DNA of 64,000 nucleotides from Psychrobacter pygoscelis (GCF_004335015.1 NZ_RQRU01000001.1:558001-622000); one strand, 5' to 3'; positions 36,298-46,375 are shown, counted from the stretch's first letter. Notes: a model not told the origin generated them from the sequence alone. A program made the numbers and translations.

Positions 36298-36930
36298 ATG
36301 GAAAATACTATGCTGTGCAAATCAATCCTTAAGCGGGCTTCACGCTCCAACCTTGTTGCCCCGTCCACCCTTATCAAGCTAGCCATGCCAGCATGTTTAG
36401 TGGCGGCATTATTAACTTTAACAGGCTGTAATACGCTAATGACAACGCCTCAACCTCAGCAGCAATCCAATACTTCTATGAAAAATCAGCTGACAACCCC
36501 TAATAACACGAACTCAGTGCCAACTTCCGATGCTACTTCTACTGCCAACAATAGCATGACTGATCACCTCAGCCCTTATGATTTTGCGACTACCAGCAGC
36601 CGCGTTCAAGCAGTAATAGAGCAATCACCAGCCAATCTCTTTGCTACCGTACCTCATAGTAAGGGCGCACAAAAAGTCGGCATGACGCTAAACCCGACTA
36701 CCTTGTTTATCTTTGGCAACCCTAAAGTCGGCACACCTGTACTTCAAGCCAATCAGAAACTGGCGATGGAATTACCGATAAAGATTTTGGTTTGGGAGGA
36801 TGACCAAGGAGTGGTCCATGTCAGCCAACAAGATTTTGTCAAGTTGGCCCACGACTATAATGTAGACTCTCAAAAGCTTGCACCGCTAGATAAAGCGGTC
36901 AAAACTATCATTCAAGCTGCCTTAAAGTAG
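36298..36930 (+). CDS. DUF302 lipoprotein
   Basis: 210 residues. The N-terminus is long and basic, followed by a hydrophobic core ending in lipobox LTGC near residue 42. A Gln/Asn/Thr-rich linker leads to a DUF302 domain (about residues 95-205): VPHSKGAQKVGMTLNPTTLFIFGNPKVGTPVLQAN, ELPIKILVWEDDQGVVHVS. DUF302 proteins have no established reaction. It is predicted to be anchored in an envelope membrane. GGAG is about 10 bases before ATG 36298; ATG 36310 is an alternative start. Confidence 0.82.
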   Translation: MENTMLCKSILKRASRSNLVAPSTLIKLAMPACLVAALLTLTGCNTLMTTPQPQQQSNTSMKNQLTTPNNTNSVPTSDATSTANNSMTDHLSPYDFATTSSRVQAVIEQSPANLFATVPHSKGAQKVGMTLNPTTLFIFGNPKVGTPVLQANQKLAMELPIKILVWEDDQGVVHVSQQDFVKLAHDYNVDSQKLAPLDKAVKTIIQAALK

Positions 36931-36973
36931 CAGCCTAAAATAGCTGAAAGTCTTAACTGCCTTTTAAATAAAA

Positions 36974-37004
36974 ACCAACTAAATTTGCTGTAAATTTAGT
37001 TGGT
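36974..37004 (-). terminator. Terminator of the urease operon
   Basis: ACCAACTAAATTT and AAATTTAGTTGGT form a perfect 13-bp stem with loop GCTGT. On the minus strand it runs into TTTTTATTT, so it ends transcripts from ureG; it may also stop the DUF302 transcript, though the plus strand lacks a good T-run. Confidence 0.8.
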
Positions 37005-37046
37005 AGCTTTCATTAATTACACTTTACTCATCTCTTAGATTAACGC

Positions 37047-37706
37047 CTAACGACGCAGCATACCCTTGTCTTCGATAAACTCGATAATATCGTCAAGGCC
37101 ATCGCCCGATTTCATATTACTAAAGACAAATGGCTTGTCGCCGCGCATCATCTTGGCATCGCGGGCCATAACGTCAAGCGACGCGCCTACAAGCGGTGCA
37201 AGATCAGTCTTATTGATAATGAGTAGGTCAGATTTGGTGATGCCGGGGCCACCTTTACGCGGGATTTTATCCCCTGCTGAGACGTCAATGACATACAAGG
37301 TTAAATCGGATAGCTCAGGACTGAAAGTTGCCGCTAGGTTGTCCCCGCCGGACTCAATAATAATCAGCTCTAATCCTGAAAACTTGGCGTTTAATTCATC
37401 AATGGCGGTCAGATTAATTGAGGCATCTTCGCGAATTGCGGTATGCGGACAGCCGCCGGTCTCAACACCGACGATACGCTCAGGCGGCATGGCATCATTA
37501 CGCGTTAAGAACTCCGAGTCCTCTTTGGTATAAATGTCGTTGGTGACGACGGCCATATTATAGGTATCACGCAGGCGCTGGCATAGCTTGAGCGTAAGCG
37601 CCGTCTTACCTGAACCGACAGGACCACCAATACCAAGGCGTAGTGGTGACAATGCTGGCGTTGCTGACTCATTGGTAGTATTTGGTTTAGCTGTAAATTG
37701 GCTCAT
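37047..37706 (-). CDS. ureG: Urease accessory GTPase
   Basis: Nickel-binding GTPase that drives metallocentre assembly of urease with UreE, UreF and UreD. 219 residues. P-loop [12 protein letters not shown] (about residues 28-39), [13 protein letters not shown], the CPH nickel motif in [32 protein letters not shown], and NKTDLAP. It is the last gene of the operon, followed by the hairpin at 36974. Confidence 0.97.
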   Translation of the reverse strand: MSQFTAKPNTTNESATPALSPLRLGIGGPVGSGKTALTLKLCQRLRDTYNMAVVTNDIYTKEDSEFLTRNDAMPPERIVGVETGGCPHTAIREDASINLTAIDELNAKFSGLELIIIESGGDNLAATFSPELSDLTLYVIDVSAGDKIPRKGGPGITKSDLLIINKTDLAPLVGASLDVMARDAKMMRGDKPFVFSNMKSGDGLDDIIEFIEDKGMLRR

Positions 37707-37759
37707 AAAAGGTCCTTATTCGGTTTAATTTTTAGCTAGATTATTAGATTTAAAAAATT

Positions 37760-38575
37760 TTATGACCGAAACAATCGGCTATATTGCTGCTCGTGTTGGC
37801 AAGACAGCATCGCAAGATTGGGTAGATTACCCGCGTTGGTCAGGCGCGCTATCAGTATCGAGATTTGCGGCTTTTGGACTGGGTTCTCTAGTTCATTCTT
37901 CCGCATAGCATGAGGTTCGTTCAGCCATAGCCCCACCGTCTGCACTACTTCATCAATAAGCGCAGGTAGCTCGCGTTGAAGCTCAGCTTGCAGTTGCCAA
38001 AGGATGCGCTGACCTGCCATCTGACCAAGGGGAACGGTTTTGACAGCCGCAAGTACCATATTCTCCAATTGACCAAAGCCGTAAGCCATTGCAATAGCGT
38101 CGTGGCTCATTTTATTGTGTTGGCAGATATGCGCGAACAGGGGTAAAAACCCTTGCTGACGGATAGACTCCGGCACGGTTAAGTCCAATACCGCCTCGAC
38201 CCAAGCGCCCAGTGCATGCGCCAATTGGCTGGCCTCTAACACGAATTCATGGCTCTCACGGCTCGCCATATAATACGCGGCAAGCTCGTCGGCAAGCTCG
38301 GTCTCATCCCGCGCTAATAGCTCCGCTAACGCTACGATGAGCGGCAATTCAAACCCCATTAAGGCCAATGCTTGATAATCCTGCATCCACGCCAGCATTG
38401 AGACCTCATCAAAAATCAGTCCTGCTTCAATCGCGGCCTCTACCCCTTGCGAATAGGTATAGCTGCCAATCGGCAGATTACTTGAGGCAAACATGAGTAG
38501 CGCGCCAAGCTGATTGCTATTGTTCCCAGTGCTTGAAAGTTCAGCCGCTTTTGGACTGCTAGAGTTTTGGCTCAT
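37760..38575 (-). CDS. ureF: Urease accessory protein UreF
   Basis: Chaperone that couples UreG GTP hydrolysis to nickel insertion, bound to UreD and apo-urease. 271 residues, somewhat longer than usual because of a Ser/Asn-rich N-terminal extension of about 25 residues. The start of the fold LLMFASSNLPIGSYTYSQGVEAAIEAG, the helical core, and the late QMAGQRILWQLQAEL are typical. It lies 53 bp upstream of ureG. Confidence 0.93.
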   Translation of the reverse strand: MSQNSSSPKAAELSSTGNNSNQLGALLMFASSNLPIGSYTYSQGVEAAIEAGLIFDEVSMLAWMQDYQALALMGFELPLIVALAELLARDETELADELAAYYMASRESHEFVLEASQLAHALGAWVEAVLDLTVPESIRQQGFLPLFAHICQHNKMSHDAIAMAYGFGQLENMVLAAVKTVPLGQMAGQRILWQLQAELQRELPALIDEVVQTVGLWLNEPHAMRKNELENPVQKPQISILIARLTNAGNLPNLAMLSCQHEQQYSRLFRS

Positions 38576-38626
38576 TAATAAGGTCTTTTTACTTTAAGTA
38601 AGATGGATTAAATAAACTCTGTTTTA

Positions 38627-38695
38627 CGTAGGCGGTGGCTTTAGCCCAGCTCAGGTTATACCTATGACCCTGCTGGGCAGAACGCATAACCTACG
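38627..38695. repeat. Imperfect inverted repeat between ureE and ureF
   Basis: Two 24-bp arms (38627-38650 and 38672-38695), CGTAGG...GCCCAGC and GCTGGGC...CCTACG, flank a 21-bp centre. The ends match best. It looks like a small palindromic intergenic repeat. Confidence 0.65.
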
Positions 38696-38700
38696 GCTAC

Positions 38701-39270
38701 CTAATGGCTATGACTGTGCGAATGGTCGTCATGGCTGTGTGAATGACTGTGACTATGGCTACCATGCGAATGACCGCCTTGGGCATGACCCGATTGATAA
38801 GCGCCCGTCTCCGGCTCAAAAGGTGCATTAACGTCTTTCACATGCACGCCGAGTCGAACTAACATATCACTAAGCACATGGTCCGGCTCAAAGAACAGTG
38901 CCGAGCGGGTAATCATTAGCGGTACGTGACGATTGCCCAGATGATACGCCGCTTTCATAAGCGCGAAATCATCGCCTTGCGTGCTGACACGGGTCAAGGC
39001 TTGGTCAGCGGCAAGAATTTGCATAAGGTTGCCACTAGTATCAGCAAGCACGCAACCACTCTTTAAGGTTTCGGTACGCGGTAAATCGACACCGATGGTA
39101 ATGCCTGATTGGGTATCAGCTTTAAAGCGCGAGCGCTGACGAGTGTCAAAGTCAAGGCTTAGGTAGTTGCCTGCTTCTTGTTGAACTTTGAGTTGCTGAA
39201 GTTGGTCATCGTTTAATTGCTCAGCGTCTAGGCGCTGGGTAAAGACTGGCATAATGGCATCTTGGATCAT
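38701..39270 (-). CDS. ureE: Urease accessory nickel chaperone UreE
   Basis: Binds nickel and delivers it to UreG. 189 residues: an N-terminal peptide-binding-like domain with RQRSRFKAD and GVDLPRTETLKSGCVL, a metal-binding core with AYHLGNRHVPLMI (the conserved GNRH), and a C-terminal tail very rich in His (HSHGSHSHSHSHSHDD...), at least 14 His in about 30 residues. The tail is longer than in many relatives and suggests high nickel storage capacity (inference). It starts 516 bp downstream of ureBC, an unusually large gap in an operon. Confidence 0.95.
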   Translation of the reverse strand: MIQDAIMPVFTQRLDAEQLNDDQLQQLKVQQEAGNYLSLDFDTRQRSRFKADTQSGITIGVDLPRTETLKSGCVLADTSGNLMQILAADQALTRVSTQGDDFALMKAAYHLGNRHVPLMITRSALFFEPDHVLSDMLVRLGVHVKDVNAPFEPETGAYQSGHAQGGHSHGSHSHSHSHSHDDHSHSHSH

Positions 39271-39786
39271 TGGGATATTCCGTTGTTTGCTGTGCTGCTA
39301 TTTATTTAATGCGGCTGTGCTACATCACTGGGATTAAGTTCATTTGCCCGTGGGTTGCACTTCGTTTCACCCACGCTACGATTCTAGAATTATTACCTCA
39401 AACAGTTTATTTAAAAACCTAATTTAAAAGTCAGTCAAGGCTTAACTTACGTGGTACTTTTTAGCCGCGATAGAAGCGGTATCCTATCAGCCTGGGCGAG
39501 TTGTGCTGACTAGATTTTGAGGTAATATCGAGGCAACAGGAATGCCTCAAATCGTGTCAGCGCCTCGCCTAGACTGGTAGATACAAGCGAATAGCGCGAT
39601 TGGCTCCCCTATATCTATATCTAATAGTATTTTATGCGTTTGCTTGTACTTGGCGTTTCACTAATATTAGAACGCTTATAGATAACATACTGTTTTAGAA
39701 TGCGTTCTATCGCGAAAGACGAGTGCAAGTACTACAATTCGTAGACTAAGCGAGTCTGACAATGATAGAGCGCATTGTAAACGGTA
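39271..39786. other. 516-bp non-coding gap inside the urease operon
   Basis: No coding frame is seen. A 7-bp-stem hairpin CGTGGGT/ACCCACG occurs at 39349-39375. At about 39647-39732 two roughly 31-bp imperfect arms (GTACTTG...AGAACGC and GCGTTCT...CAAGTAC) face each other. These look like inserted small repeats. Confidence 0.6.
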
Positions 39787-42003
39787 TTAAAATAAAAAGT
39801 AGCGCTGGGCCATCGGCAACACACTCGCAGGCTCACAAGTTAGCAGCTGACCATCAGCGCGAACCTCGTAAGTCTCAGGGTTAATGTCCATGTCGGGGCA
39901 GTAGCTATTTAGGCGCATGTCACTTTTGCGGATTTGGCGAATGCTGTGCACGGGTTTGACAATTTTGTTCAGGCCTAGCTCTTCCTTGATGTCGTTTTCA
40001 TGAGCGACCTTCGAGACAAAGGTGATGCAAGTCTCATGCACGGGCCTCGCAAAGCTGCCAAACATGGGGCGATAGTACACGGGCTGCGGCGTGGGGATAG
40101 AGGCGTTAATATCGCCCATCGGCGCGGCAGCGATAAGGCCGCCTTTGATGATGCAGTCGGGTTTGACACCGAAAAACGCCGGCGACCACAACACTAAATC
40201 GGCCCATTTACCCACCTCAACCGAACCGACTAGGTCACTGATGCCGTGAGTGATGGCAGGGTTGATGGTGTATTTGGCGATATAGCGCTTGATGCGAAAG
40301 TTGTCGTTGTCCGTCTCGTAATCCGCGTCAGAAAACTGAATATGCCCCGCATTGGCCTCACTATCTGCGGCGACGTCTGGCGCAAGATGACCGCGTTGGC
40401 TTTTCATCTTATCGGCAGTCTGCCACGTACGAATGATGACTTCACCGACGCGGCCCATGGCTTGCGAATCACTGCTCATCATCGAGATAGCACCGAGGTC
40501 GTGCAGGATATCTTCGGCGGCGATAGTTTCCTGACGGATACGGCTTTCGGCAAAGGCGACGTCCTCGGCGATAGCAGGGCTTAGGTGATGACAGACCATG
40601 AGCATGTCGAGATGCTCGTCGATGGTGTTGATGGTGAATGGTCGGGTCGGGTTGGTCGATGACGGCAAGACATGCGGTACGCCGATGGCCTTGAGAATAT
40701 CAGGGGCATGACCACCTCCCGCACCTTCGGTATGAAAGGTGTGGATACAGCGCTCTTTAAAAGCGCCAAGCGTACTCTCAAGGTAGCCACTCTCATTTAA
40801 GGTGTCGGTGTGGATGGCGACTTGCACGTCGTACTCGTCAGCGACAGTCAAGCAGTTATCAATGGCCTGCGGTGTGGTGCCCCAGTCTTCGTGCAGCTTA
40901 AGACCGACCGCGCCCGCTTTAATTTGCGCGGCAACAGGGTCTGGTAAGCTGACGTTGCCCTTGCCGAGTAGGCCAATATTCATCGGCACATCATCTAAGG
41001 CTTTGAGCATCATTTGGATGTGGTACGCGCCGGGCGTACAGGTGGTGGCGAGCGTACCTTGGGCAGGTCCCGTACCGCCGCCAAACATGGTGGTGACCCC
41101 AGACATGAGCGCCGTCTCGCACTGCTGCGGGGCAATAAAGTGAATGTGGGCATCAATACCGCCTGCGGTCAAGATTTTGCCCTCGCCTGCGATAATTTCA
41201 GTGCCTGCGCCGATATGGATGCTGACATCCGGCTGGATGTCCGCATTACCTGCTTTACCGATGGCGCTAATGCGGCCGTCTTTGATAGCGACGTCGGCTT
41301 TGATGATGCCCGTATAATCGACAATTAGCGCGTTGGTGATCACCGTATCGGCGACTCTAGCGTCTGGCTCTTGACCTTGCCCCATGCCGTCACGGATGAC
41401 CTTGCCACCGCCGAACTTGACCTCCTCGCCGTAAGTGGTAAGGTCTTTTTCGACCTTGAGCCAGAGGCCCGTATCTGCCAAGCGAACTTTATCGCCTGTC
41501 GTTGGGCCAAAATGCTCAGCGTAAATGCGGCGAGATATTGTCTTGGTTGACGGCTGCGTTGATTGCTGGATAGTATCTATAGCCGCCTTGTCTTCTGCGC
41601 TATCTAACGCGCCCATGACGTCACCACGGAAGCCATAAACTTCGCGCTTGCCTGCCAATGCGACCAGCTCAATATCTCGTGATTGACCCGGTTCAAAACG
41701 AATGGCCGTTCCTGAGATGATATTAAGTCTAAAGCCTGTGGCCAATTCGCGGTCGAATTCTAGCGCGCTATTGACCTCAGCAAAGTGATAGTGTGAGCCA
41801 ATCTGAATCGGACGGTCACCAGTGTTGGTGACGGTAAGCCTAATTGTCGGTCGCCCTTGGTTAATAACAATATCGCCATCCGCAATATCGTAGCCACCGA
41901 TGGCTGCTGGTGACTCAAAGTGTGGCTCGGGCTGGTTACTACTGGCTAATGGTTGCTTAGCACTGTTAGAATCAGAACTTTTAGAATTAGGCTCTTGGCT
42001 CAT
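39787..42003 (-). CDS. ureBC: Urease beta-alpha fusion subunit
   Basis: One 738-residue polypeptide containing both UreB and UreC. Residues 1-35 are a Ser/Asn-rich extension; 36-133 is the beta subunit ([34 protein letters not shown]); 134-155 is a linker; from about 156 the alpha subunit begins [19 protein letters not shown]. Nickel ligands of Klebsiella UreC are all conserved with a constant offset of 152: His286, His288, Lys369 (carbamylated), His398, His424, active-site Cys471 and His472, and Asp512. Urease hydrolyses urea to ammonia and carbon dioxide in the cytosol. Separate ureB and ureC genes are the norm in bacteria. No stop or frameshift is visible at the junction. Confidence 0.97.
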   Translation of the reverse strand: MSQEPNSKSSDSNSAKQPLASSNQPEPHFESPAAIGGYDIADGDIVINQGRPTIRLTVTNTGDRPIQIGSHYHFAEVNSALEFDRELATGFRLNIISGTAIRFEPGQSRDIELVALAGKREVYGFRGDVMGALDSAEDKAAIDTIQQSTQPSTKTISRRIYAEHFGPTTGDKVRLADTGLWLKVEKDLTTYGEEVKFGGGKVIRDGMGQGQEPDARVADTVITNALIVDYTGIIKADVAIKDGRISAIGKAGNADIQPDVSIHIGAGTEIIAGEGKILTAGGIDAHIHFIAPQQCETALMSGVTTMFGGGTGPAQGTLATTCTPGAYHIQMMLKALDDVPMNIGLLGKGNVSLPDPVAAQIKAGAVGLKLHEDWGTTPQAIDNCLTVADEYDVQVAIHTDTLNESGYLESTLGAFKERCIHTFHTEGAGGGHAPDILKAIGVPHVLPSSTNPTRPFTINTIDEHLDMLMVCHHLSPAIAEDVAFAESRIRQETIAAEDILHDLGAISMMSSDSQAMGRVGEVIIRTWQTADKMKSQRGHLAPDVAADSEANAGHIQFSDADYETDNDNFRIKRYIAKYTINPAITHGISDLVGSVEVGKWADLVLWSPAFFGVKPDCIIKGGLIAAAPMGDINASIPTPQPVYYRPMFGSFARPVHETCITFVSKVAHENDIKEELGLNKIVKPVHSIRQIRKSDMRLNSYCPDMDINPETYEVRADGQLLTCEPASVLPMAQRYFLF

Positions 42004-42162
42004 GGTGGCATCCTTTTTAGGTAATTATTTTTTGATGTTCAACAAGTTAAGTAGAGTCTTGGCCTAGCATTTAAGAGCATATATTTAAAGCATCGCTCAC
42101 CTTACTTTTTAAAAGCAGTGTTTCCCTATTGAAAATAGTTGGATTAATCCTTTCATGACTCT

Positions 42163-42199
42163 CAAAAAAATAGCGCCTTCTCTTTTCTAAAGGGAGGGC
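42163..42199 (-). other. Hairpin plus T-run between ureA and ureBC
   Basis: CCTTCTCTTT and AAAGGGAGGG (42177-42199) can pair around TCT, and on the minus strand the hairpin is followed a few bases later by seven T. It may attenuate transcription between ureA and ureBC or be an inserted repeat. Confidence 0.45.
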
Positions 42200-42213
42200 T
42201 AGGGTGGGATTCA

Positions 42214-42516
42214 CTAGACAATAGGGTCATGAACCGTCACCAGCTTCGTACCATCTGGAAACGTTGCCTCGACCTGAACGTCATGAATCATCTCCGGCAC
42301 ACCGTCCATAACCTCATCTCGGCTCAAGTAAGTATTGCCCTCATTCATAAGCTCGGCCACAGTCTTACCATCACGTGCACCCTCGAGTAGCATCATGCTA
42401 ATATAAGCAACCGCCTCAGGATAGTTCAATTTCACGCCGCGATTTTTGCGGCGCTCTGCGACCATGCCAGCGGTAAAGAGAAGCAGTTTGTCTTTTTCAG
42501 TGGGTATCAGCTGCAT
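42214..42516 (-). CDS. ureA: Urease gamma subunit
   Basis: Structural subunit of urease, exactly 100 residues as usual. Typical [51 protein letters not shown] and a terminal VTVHDPI. It stays separate while beta and alpha are fused. It lies 69 bp downstream of ureD. Confidence 0.97.
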   Translation of the reverse strand: MQLIPTEKDKLLLFTAGMVAERRKNRGVKLNYPEAVAYISMMLLEGARDGKTVAELMNEGNTYLSRDEVMDGVPEMIHDVQVEATFPDGTKLVTVHDPIV

Positions 42517-42585
42517 GCGGTATCCTTTAAATTTATTCTTGAATGAGTTTGAATGAATTGCGCCAAAAAATATTACTCCAAGCGC

Positions 42586-43593
42586 TTAAGTATCCCAGAT
42601 TCGCGGTTTATGCTCAGCAAGCTGCCACCACTCTTTACGCAGCACGTGACGTAGTGTAGAGAATGCTGAAAAACAGGCCTGAACGTCATCGCCCAAGTAA
42701 CGAATACAAATCGCCTGCTCGATTTGGGTACAAACTACGGGCAGTGATTGAGTAGCAATCTGCTCCCGTAAAGTAGCAATAGTTTGATTCAGTTTGCTTT
42801 TATGGTCAGAAGCTAAAGTGGCTATCGCCGGAAACGCCCAAAACGTCCCGACCACATGCTGACCTGCCATCGCCAGTGGCGAGGTAAACCAACGCGAACC
42901 TGCGGGGTGATCGCTGTTCTCGTACACAATAAGTTTGCCATTACGGCGAATGGTTAGCTCATTACGGTACTGACCGCAGGCAAACACTTCATCATAAGCT
43001 TGCCGACCAAAGACCACAATATCCCAAGTGAGCAAGCTGCTGCTATTCGCTAAGTCAAACTGTGCCTTCGCTTGCATATTGGCATGGTTAAAGACAATGC
43101 TCTCTTGGGGTAGCCATTCAAGGCGCGCGCCCTCTGCCACTTCGGCTTTTACATACTGGCTAGCAAAGTTAGTATCTATAACGGTATTGTCATTTTTCCT
43201 AGCTTCAATGAAATCTAAGTCGTGCGATTCGCTGCTATCCCGTACCTTGCCATACCATTTCCCCGCACCCGGCGTCGTCAGCACTGCATGGCTGTTAGGG
43301 GCGAGATAGCAGTCAATATCGAGCCTGTCGCCTGCCGCAATACCTGCGGGTGGATATAGAATAATGGCATGACAGATACCCGCTTGATGGGCAGTATTTT
43401 TAATGGCAGGTTCAGGATAGAGCGCCCGCTGCACTTGCAGAGCGCCGCAGTGCTGACGTTTGACCAGTCGCGTCTTATACGCTAAGACATCGAAGCCAAG
43501 ATTGAGCGTTGAATGCCAGCCAGCGACTGCAAAGTCCGCGACTTTATCGTCTTTTGAGGTGGGTAAGGGTAAATCACTCACCAAAAAGGCCAT
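42586..43593 (-). CDS. ureD: Urease accessory protein UreD
   Basis: Binds apo-urease first and recruits UreF and UreG. 335 residues, somewhat longer than the usual 270-300 owing to an N-terminal extension of about 35 residues. Family parts: HCGALQVQRALYPE, ILYPPAGIAAGDRLDIDC, AVLTTPGAGKWYG (T-P-G-A-x-K), LEWLPQESIVFNHA and SPLAMAGQHVVGTFW. It is the first gene of the operon, so the promoter should lie in 43594-44016. Confidence 0.94.
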   Translation of the reverse strand: MAFLVSDLPLPTSKDDKVADFAVAGWHSTLNLGFDVLAYKTRLVKRQHCGALQVQRALYPEPAIKNTAHQAGICHAIILYPPAGIAAGDRLDIDCYLAPNSHAVLTTPGAGKWYGKVRDSSESHDLDFIEARKNDNTVIDTNFASQYVKAEVAEGARLEWLPQESIVFNHANMQAKAQFDLANSSSLLTWDIVVFGRQAYDEVFACGQYRNELTIRRNGKLIVYENSDHPAGSRWFTSPLAMAGQHVVGTFWAFPAIATLASDHKSKLNQTIATLREQIATQSLPVVCTQIEQAICIRYLGDDVQACFSAFSTLRHVLRKEWWQLAEHKPRIWDT

Positions 43594-44016
43594 GGGGTAT
43601 CTCTTATTAGAAATGGAATTTGTCGTGTTGTTTAGAGTATAAAGTGTTCAGTGGTTTATTTAAATCGTTAAGGTATTTTTTTATTATAGTTTATTTAATG
43701 TTAAGTTGCTTATAGCCGCCTCAAGTTAATATAGCCACTGCCAGTAATACATTTATAGCATCAAACCTATCTTATTGTCGTCTCTTTTATTTTCGTCTGA
43801 CTGTATTGATATTAGGGTTGATAATACAAATTTTATGCCGCCTTTTGCAGTAGGTATGGCGTGAAATAACCTCTTATAAGCCTTAGCATGACACTACTTA
43901 CGGCGAGAGGAATGACAAGACAGAGAAAGTCTATTTAATAATATTTATCCAGCATTAAACAAAACTTAACTAACTGTGCTATATTTTAATGCATTAAAAT
44001 AAATTCTAGGCCTCTT
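43594..44016. other. Divergent intergenic region ureD / LprI-like gene
   Basis: A 423-bp AT-rich stretch with promoters for the urease operon and the LprI-like gene. I saw no RutR-type, Fur or NtrC-type site. Confidence 0.45.
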
Positions 44017-44745
44017 ATGAGCACTCCTTTTAGCATAGTTCCATTTGGTGACTCACAGTCAAGGCAAACAATATTGACGATTTTATGGTTGTTACTACCC
44101 AGTATCAGTATGGCTGTCACCCCTGATAGGTCACACTATATCTTAGGAATGAACATTCAAGGTCAACGCCTAAACTTATATAGCGGCTGCACTAAAGATG
44201 ATGATGCTCAAAGTGTCACCTGCTCAGACATGTCACTGGTAGCCAGCGATTTGGCCTATTGGCCCTTTGCTATAGGAAAAAGCCATCACAGAGTAAAACC
44301 TCCACTTGACGTAAAAGCTTATCCTGCCATGACCAATTTTAAAGGTTATAAGTTTGCAGACAAGCACATTAGTGGTTTTATCGATACAAGCAATAATACG
44401 ATAAAAATTATGGATAAAGTCACTCGAAATAAGGTCGAGCTGTCGTATAAAACAGTCGAGGACTATCTACCACTTATCGGGCAAAGTACACGCATCGATA
44501 GCCAGTACGCTACCTCTGATGCGCAGCTTAACAATAGCTATCAAGCGACCAAAAAGGAAGTGGCACAACTGTACGGATATGAATCGGCGACAGACTTAAA
44601 ACAAGATCAAATTGCGTGGCTCATCAGGCGCTCTACCATTTGCGGCGCAGATAGATACTACCGGCCACGCTCTCAGGCTGAAAAAGTGTGCTTTATTCAG
44701 CAAAACGATGCTCGAATCATTGAATATTATTTGTGGATTGATTGA
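44017..44745 (+). CDS. Secreted LprI-like (DUF1311) protein
   Basis: 242 residues. A hydrophobic stretch (about residues 20-33, ending in SMA) serves as signal peptide. The C-terminal part DAQLNNSYQATKKEVAQLYG, DLKQDQIAWLIRRSTIC is the LprI (DUF1311) pattern of a small helical domain with conserved QxxWL and Cys; LprI of Mycobacterium inhibits lysozyme. The N-terminal 150 residues are not recognised; six Cys in all suggest disulfides in the periplasm. The role as a lysozyme inhibitor is only by family analogy. It stands alone. Confidence 0.68.
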   Translation: MSTPFSIVPFGDSQSRQTILTILWLLLPSISMAVTPDRSHYILGMNIQGQRLNLYSGCTKDDDAQSVTCSDMSLVASDLAYWPFAIGKSHHRVKPPLDVKAYPAMTNFKGYKFADKHISGFIDTSNNTIKIMDKVTRNKVELSYKTVEDYLPLIGQSTRIDSQYATSDAQLNNSYQATKKEVAQLYGYESATDLKQDQIAWLIRRSTICGADRYYRPRSQAEKVCFIQQNDARIIEYYLWID

Positions 44746-44784
44746 TTAGGGGCTACCTACCCTATTATGTTGAGGCGATATTTA

Positions 44785-45528
44785 TTACTGCTTAATACGC
44801 TGCAAAAATGCCTGCGTGCGCGGATGCTCGGAGGTCTCAAATAGCTGCTCAGGTGGTCCTGCTTCGACCACATACCCCCCCTCCATAAGCACAATCTGAT
44901 CGGCCACATTACGAGCAAAGTTAATCTCGTGGGTCACCACGACCATCGTCCAGCCTTCCGCGGCCAACTCCTGCATGGTCAGGAGCACATCTTGTACCAG
45001 CTCAGGATCAAGCGCAGAGGTCGGCTCATCGAATAATAGCAAGTCAGGCTCTATCGCTAGTGCGCGCGCGATGCCTACTCGCTGCTGCTGCCCCCCTGAT
45101 AATTGAAACGGATATAAGTCAGCCTTATCCGACAAGCCGACTTTCTCTAGTAATGACAAGGCTTGTTGTCGCACTTCTGCTTTGTTTCTGCCTTGACCGA
45201 TCACTGGCCCAAGCATTAGATTCTCAAGAGCAGTCTTATGCGGAAATAGATTATAAGATTGAAAGACCATACCCGACTTGTGCTGTAAGGCCGTCAGCTC
45301 ACGCTTAGTAGGCGCTGAGCCAAAATCGACGCGTAGGCTACCATCATCAAACTCAATAACCCCTTGATCAGGAGTCTCTAGAGTATTAAGACAGCGTAAA
45401 AATGTCGTCTTACCAGACCCAGAAGGCCCTAGGATTACGGTGACGCTACCTTTTTGAATATATAAGTCGATGCCTTTAAGTACCTCATTGTCACCAAAGG
45501 CTTTATGGATATTGGTCACTTGAATCAT
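44785..45528 (-). CDS. tcyN: Amino-acid ABC transporter ATP-binding protein, cystine type
   Basis: 247 residues with all ATPase motifs: Walker A GPSGSGKTT, Q-loop VFQSYNLFPHKTALEN, signature LSGGQQQRVGIARAL, Walker B LLLFDEPTSALDPEL and switch His in VVVTHEINFAR. It belongs to the polar amino acid uptake group (GlnQ/TcyN). It is the last gene of the substrate-binding/permease/ATPase set. The cystine assignment rests on the binding protein upstream. Confidence 0.8.
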   Translation of the reverse strand: MIQVTNIHKAFGDNEVLKGIDLYIQKGSVTVILGPSGSGKTTFLRCLNTLETPDQGVIEFDDGSLRVDFGSAPTKRELTALQHKSGMVFQSYNLFPHKTALENLMLGPVIGQGRNKAEVRQQALSLLEKVGLSDKADLYPFQLSGGQQQRVGIARALAIEPDLLLFDEPTSALDPELVQDVLLTMQELAAEGWTMVVVTHEINFARNVADQIVLMEGGYVVEAGPPEQLFETSEHPRTQAFLQRIKQ

Positions 45529-45637
45529 GGCTTTCCTATCATTATCTATACGCTTACTGTCTTCTCGTTCAAAGTAAAACTCAAGCTATTGACGACTTAA
45601 ATATTAATGACTAACTGCTCAAAACTGGCGGGGTCAG

Positions 45638-46375
45638 CTATCGGGCCACATAGCGATCAAGACGCGCCTCTAAGCGCCCTTGCAAACTACTCAATATCAG
45701 GCATATCGCCCAATATATCAAGGCAGCCTCGGTATAGACCAGCATAAACTCATAGTTACGCGCAGTGATAATCTGCGCTTGCTTGAATAGCTCTGTAACT
45801 AAGATTAGAGAAGCCAGTGACGTGTCCTTAACCAAACTAATAAAAGTATTAGATAGCGGCGGTACTGAGACGCGAAGAGCTTGCGGCAAGATGATATGGC
45901 GAAAAGTCTTAAGATAACTAAGACCAACTGTAGCACCTGCCTCCCACTGTCCTTTGGGGATCGACAGGATAGAGGCACGCACTGTCTCTGACGCATAGGC
46001 ACCAATATTGAGCGAAAATGCAATAATAGCGGACGGAATAGGCTCTAGCCTGACGCCAATACTGGGCAGACCATAGAATATAATGAACAGCTGCACCAGC
46101 ATAGGTGTACCGCGAATCGCTGAAACATAAATCCGCGCTAATCGATACAGTATCTTATGCCACCATGAGGCTCGCGGAACAATGCGGATGAGTGCAACTG
46201 TCAAAGCGATACCTAAACCAATAGCGAATGAAATCAGCGCTAATGGAATAGAATAAAGCAAGGCACCTTTTAGCATCGGCCAAAAAGAGGTGATGACGAT
46301 TTGTGCTCGCGCTTCTGACATAAATGGCAGTATGGCGAGCAATTGAGACAGCCAAGACATCATCGATACCATCAT
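45638..46375 (-). CDS. tcyL: Amino-acid ABC transporter permease, cystine type
   Basis: 245 residues with about five membrane segments. Family signature: [19 protein letters not shown] and the EAA loop [47 protein letters not shown]. Its ATG at 46375 overlaps the stop of the binding protein by 4 bp (ATGA), so translation is coupled. Confidence 0.85.
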   Translation of the reverse strand: MMVSMMSWLSQLLAILPFMSEARAQIVITSFWPMLKGALLYSIPLALISFAIGLGIALTVALIRIVPRASWWHKILYRLARIYVSAIRGTPMLVQLFIIFYGLPSIGVRLEPIPSAIIAFSLNIGAYASETVRASILSIPKGQWEAGATVGLSYLKTFRHIILPQALRVSVPPLSNTFISLVKDTSLASLILVTELFKQAQIITARNYEFMLVYTEAALIYWAICLILSSLQGRLEARLDRYVAR

